From: Phallusia mammillata
Taxonomy: Eukaryota > Chordata > Ascidiacea > Phlebobranchia > Ascidiidae
Assembly: GCA_003260075.1 (NCBI GenBank)
Contig: QLIY01000520.1
Location: 37,084 to 101,083 of the forward strand
Reading direction: 5' to 3'
Length of the DNA stretch: 64,000 nucleotides
Shown one piece after another: positions 60,064 through 64,000 of the stretch; position 1 is the first letter of the stretch; each line of letters begins with the position of its first letter. A program made the translations under genes and the position numbers. Below the pieces are notes generated by a model. It did no database searches. It saw only the letters and a program-made list of their open reading frames with translations, and was not told the origin of the DNA.

Positions 60064-63000
60064 TTAGAACGACTCTTTGTTGAAAACGAACCGAGCTTTG
60101 CTGGATGAGGTAGTTTGAAAGCACTGCTGACGAACGGAGGATGTAAAACCCGCTGGGCCACAACAGAAAACTCCAACGGTTTGCCTGTAAAAGCGAAAGT
60201 TGTGTTAAGTTCATAAAGCAAACACCAAATTCATTTTAAATGTCTTACACCTCTTATAGGCCTACACGAAAAGTCAATACCATACACAATAGGTAACACA
60301 ACGTATGGTGTACCTTGGATGACAATGACCAGTTTCCTTTAAGACTTCCGCAATGTCAGGTCGTCCAGCGCGTAAATGGCATCGTTCCAGTCCAAACCGT
60401 TTTCTTCCTTCTTCAATATCGACGTTTGGATTGGTTGAATAAAGGCTTACGCTCAGAAAATCAGGAACGTTGTGTGTCCACAACTGAAAAATACGTTTTA
60501 TAAGTTGCGTTTGAAAGCCTTGTTAGACAATAGGTTCAAACTAGTGATGCACCGAACCCGCCTAAAAAAGTTCGGGCCGAAACCGAATATTCGGCCACGA
60601 GGCCGAATAATTTCGGCCGAATCAGGCCGAACCTAAAATCCCCGTTTCTATGAATATTTTCAACTGAACCTTGTGTCGTTGATGCGAGTGAAATGAATTA
60701 TGACAAATCAAAAACACTTTCACAATGCGGAAGCTTTACTAAACTTGTCATACTTTGCAGACAACGTGGCTCGTATTTTATAGACACAAAAATCAGTTAA
60801 TTTATGACGTTTTGTATTGGCGAAAATGATAGTTTGGGCATTAATTCCATGCAATCATAAAGTTCGGTTTCGGCCGAATTTTTAAAAAAGTTCGGGCCGA
60901 AACCGGAACATCAAAAACAGCGTATTCGGCCGAAATGTTTCGGCCAACCGAAACTTCGGTGCATCACTAGTTCAAACTTGTTATTCTGTAGGCCTTTATT
61001 TGACTCAATAATATTGAGTGACGTGAGTTAGACCCTCTTAATGTATATTGTTGTTAGTTTGAATCCTGGTTCACCATAGCACGACGAATATACTTTTGGT
61101 TTAACAAAACGTATACAGCATTTTATAACGTAATACGGTAAAGTATACAGAAAATGGTTTTTATAACAAATTTTTCAAGTCCCACAGGATTGCTACAAGG
61201 CATAGAAATGATCTAAAGCAGTTATTGTTTTGTCACAGACAAAAGCAATGAATATCGTAATTGTGCGCGAACGATAGCCTTCTTTTGTTACATGTGATGG
61301 AATAAAGGAATATTGCTTGGAGGAGACGATTATACATTCCACACATTTTTAAAATTTATTTAAAAATCGCTTCGCGTGTTCCAATTAGGAAAAGGTTGGT
61401 CAGCCATGCGACCCTCGCGTGTCATTACCACAACTATTCGTGAAAACTACGGCTTGTAAGCCATGCGACCCACTGTGAAAAAGTTTGGTGACCCTAGGCG
61501 TAAACTTTCAAATTTAATAGGTTTGTTATTTTTGTTTTGCGAACTACATAGCTGCAAAAGTACGTCAACACACCTTTTGTTGGAGTTCCTGCAACAGGTT
61601 TGCAAACCATTCAAACGACGCAACGTCCCGACAGGCCCAAACCAAATGGAGCCGCTCAAGTTTTATCTTTGAAAGCAAAGTTGGGTCCGTCCTGAAATTC
61701 AATACAAAAATTATTACATCAGGTTGCATTGTGTGACGTGCTACTAAACATAGAAGCTTAAACAACAAAACACAAATCGCCCTGTATATATTTTTCAATA
61801 CATTCATTTCAGTAAAGAAACAAAAGAAGTAGCAAGTAGGTATGTTTGGGGTACCTGAGAGAATTGAGAACAGAGGCAAACGGTGTTACTCCAATTCCAC
61901 CGGCGAAGCAAACAACAGTTTTAAACTTGAATACGTCTTCCATAGCGCTACCTGTCGGACCTTCGACGAAAACCGTTGGGAAAACAGGAACATCCATTTC
62001 ATGGCAATCCTTTCTAACGACGTCGACTTGCACTTTTGCATCATTTGAAGTCTTTTTTGGCATATGAGAGTCCGATGATATTTCGCAATCACTAATCTGG
62101 CTTCTTACTTCTTCACAGTGATGGTTATCATACAGAGAAGCTGTCTCGACATCATTTATTACGGAATTGCTAGATGGGGTATTAAGTTGGATTTCAACTT
62201 GGTCGGAACGGCTGTCGCGTTTTTCACATTTGTCGCCTAGTTGGTAACTCTGCTCACTTGACACTTTGCGTTGCTGGTAAGAATTCCAATCAGATTGTGT
62301 AATCACATCTCGAAATTCACCTAAAAACCACAAATACCGTTTTCCAAATGTTTTCTTATGTAATGTAGGACTTTTTAAGGTATACTTTCAATGACATGCG
62401 TTATTTGCTACAAAACACTTGTGTATACAAACACTGATGAGCATAACACAAAGTATAGTGTCAAAATCCATGTGGAAACTTACGGGTCCAAGAAAGTTCT
62501 CCACAAACTTTAATGTGAATACTAAAAGTGGGGTCTTCCTTGGTAGGAATTGAAGTAAGTGTAAATGGGTGTGACTCCACTCTTGAAACAAGAGGACAAC
62601 GAATCCAAATGCTCTGCAGGCAAAAAATGAAATTAGAGCACAAATTTTAAACTTCTAAACTTCTAGAGGAATTTTGCGGGACCAAATATTAAGCATATTT
62701 AATCATTTTAATCATTTTAGTATTTAATCACTTTAAAAATGTATTCTTTTCAACAGAGGATAATCTTACCTGACCAGCTTTGGCTGAAAAGTTTTTCTTG
62801 ATCAATCTTAGTTCAATGACGTCACTAGGATGCAGCGTGTACCCGACAATAGTAGCGTCGGTGTTGGATGCGTAAAAGTACCGAAGCACCCGTTCAAGGA
62901 TGTAAAGAAAAAGCGGAAAGCAAAGCCAAATCCAGGTCTGAAAAATTACATAACATTCGTTTAAACACAGCATAATACTTAACAATAAAGCAATGATATC

Positions 63001-63435
63001 GTTGTTACTGTAAAATTACTGTGATACACGGATATATAAATACCCTCACTATACCAAATCTACTTACTTCTCTAGGGCAGGATGCGAATTTGGGAGGCGG
63101 TTGATCGCATTCTTTAACCTCCACCCATTCCCCATGGAGGAAAATTCTGCGAACACCATTTTCCATCGCTGTATTTTCCGGCATTGGCTCCGGCTCACCG
63201 GCCGCATGGTGACGCTCGCGGGCAACATTAACCATTGCTGGCTCGGGTTCAGGCATTACAATGCGCTTGTTGTTGTTCATTTTTTTCGCGGACTTTTGCC
63301 CCATGGCGGATTTCTTAGGCATTTGTGCCTGCTTCTTGTATTCCGTGGATTCCAAGTGCACTTCTGGCATTGGGTATGGTTCCGGTTCGGGCATAACCAG
63401 TTGTGGGCTTGAGGTTTCGTTTCTTGAACCCATTT
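60064..63435 (-). CDS. NOX4-like NADPH oxidase, C-terminal part (7 exons; 5' end outside window)
   Basis: Exons in transcript order: 63435-63068, 62937-62770, 62613-62484, 62320-61855, 61691-61574, 60483-60314, 60184-60064 (stop TAA), about 513 aa. The first visible exon has an upstream acceptor, so the haem-binding transmembrane part lies to the right of the window. Seen: last transmembrane helix [21 protein letters not shown] (without its final F, 20 aa); NOX4-like [18 protein letters not shown]-site HPFTLTS; NADPH-site [22 protein letters not shown] and [16 protein letters not shown]-terminus [11 protein letters not shown]4 enzymes transfer electrons from NADPH to oxygen, releasing mostly hydrogen peroxide. 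Two oddities: the loop before the last helix is expanded to about 120 aa with repeated MPEPEP motifs, and the fourth visible exon carries about 80 extra polar residues before [15 protein letters not shown]. Orthology to NOX4 in place of NOX1-3 is inferred from the HPSDV and KESF matches. Confidence 0.88.
60542..60969. mobile_element. Complete hAT-type MITE (TAGTGATGCACCGAA family)
   Basis: 428 bp from TAGTGATGCACCGAACC to TTCGGTGCATCACTA, flanked by the perfect 8-bp duplication GTTCAAAC (60534-60541 and 60970-60977). The interior is rich in TTCGGCCGAA. It is the best-preserved copy of the family also seen at 7899, 33112 and 37050, in the intron between the last two NOX4-like exon groups. Confidence 0.9.
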
Positions 63436-64000
63436 CTAAGTAACAACCCGGTTGATGCTCTACGACGTTAGTCTGGTATTTTATGACTCCGCTGTGGATT
63501 TAACATAAAAGCGTTAAAAATGTTGCTTAAATGAGCTATAAGATTGGAATCTGGTTACGAACGCTTTTAAAGCCGATTACGGTAAAACGATTACGATGGT
63601 ATGAAATCATCAAAAACACATCTAGGAAACGCTTGTCAAAATGGGTTTGATGGTCTGTAGATCCAGTTACGTAGTTCACACTGATGAACAAAAATGGACT
63701 TACTCTAAACCGTGTAGAAACAAAACAACGTAGAAAACGATAAATAGATGATGGGATTTCCAAAATCGGTCATGATTGTTTTTCCTGAAAACAAGGGGAA
63801 AAGTCGTAAACAGATCATCTTAAGGTACGAAATAATATTAACTTGTATCTTGCAAAACAGTATGAACATTTCTTGCCAAACAGTATATCAACAAATTGAG
63901 TACTCTGATGTGAGATGTCTAAACGGCGTAATTTAAAACACTTCTTTACGTGAAGATAAGGAATACCTTACAACTAAAAAACATGACAAAAATTATAAAA
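63436..64000. other. Probable intron of the NOX4-like gene
   Basis: Starts with the acceptor TTACTTAG (minus strand) of the first visible exon. No further exon with haem-ligand histidines or transmembrane helices is visible before the window edge. Confidence 0.5.

Noticed and set aside
1..64000. CRISPR arrays, operons, ribosome binding sites
   Set aside because: The window is spliced eukaryotic DNA; the direct repeats are pairs around gaps and not regularly spaced arrays.

Overview
This window is animal nuclear DNA: AT-rich, with many short introns (mostly 70 to 1,500 bp, GT-AG) and many small DNA transposons. Gene content, compact introns and the divergence between apparent alleles suggest an invertebrate deuterostome, most likely a solitary ascidian (Ciona-like tunicate). 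The phylum is an inference; no species-diagnostic sequence was recognised.

Layout. (1) 1240-9118, + strand: a 12-exon SLC23 nucleobase/ascorbate-type transporter. (2) 11792-24481, + strand: a 24-exon secreted protein with an unusual domain order: signal peptide, two C-type lectin domains, a full animal haem peroxidase domain and two mucin/CILP-type WxxW domains. (3) 24482-31892: no confident complete gene; one candidate alternative first exon at 28731. (4) 31893-42468, + strand: a 15-exon SLC28 concentrative nucleoside transporter. (5) 44481-57812, - strand: a 19-exon nuclear RNA-binding protein with acidic/charged N-terminus, RRM-like modules, Pro/Gly/Met-rich segment, RS repeats and a C-terminal matrin-type zinc finger. 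(6) 58320-59219, + strand: an intronless SIRT5-type sirtuin, divergent from gene 5. (7) 60064-63435, - strand: the C-terminal seven exons of a NOX4-like NADPH oxidase whose 5' part lies beyond the right edge. The exon chains were assembled by hand from splice sites and reading phase. Those of genes 2, 4 and 5 sum to a multiple of three without internal stops (1068, 729 and 890 aa).

The sequence has a systematic peculiarity. It contains 24 long C or G runs. Eighteen are 10 bases long, once flanking native C is discounted in most of the longer ones, and nearly all of these sit between two near-identical direct copies of 68 to 765 bp. Six others are 42 to 89 bases. One interrupts a conserved SLC23 coding exon and another replaces about 24 bp inside a transposon. 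The simplest reading is that these are scaffold gaps (fixed 10-base placeholders between overlapping allelic contig ends, plus size-estimated gaps) written as C or G instead of N. All poly-Pro/poly-Gly reading frames here are therefore artefacts.

Transposons: several hAT-type MITE families with clear 8-bp target-site duplications, fold-back elements, and one fold-back containing a tRNA-like sequence. Functionally, a NOX4-like hydrogen peroxide source, a secreted peroxidase and a possible ascorbate transporter lie within 62 kb; whether that is more than coincidence is not shown by the sequence.
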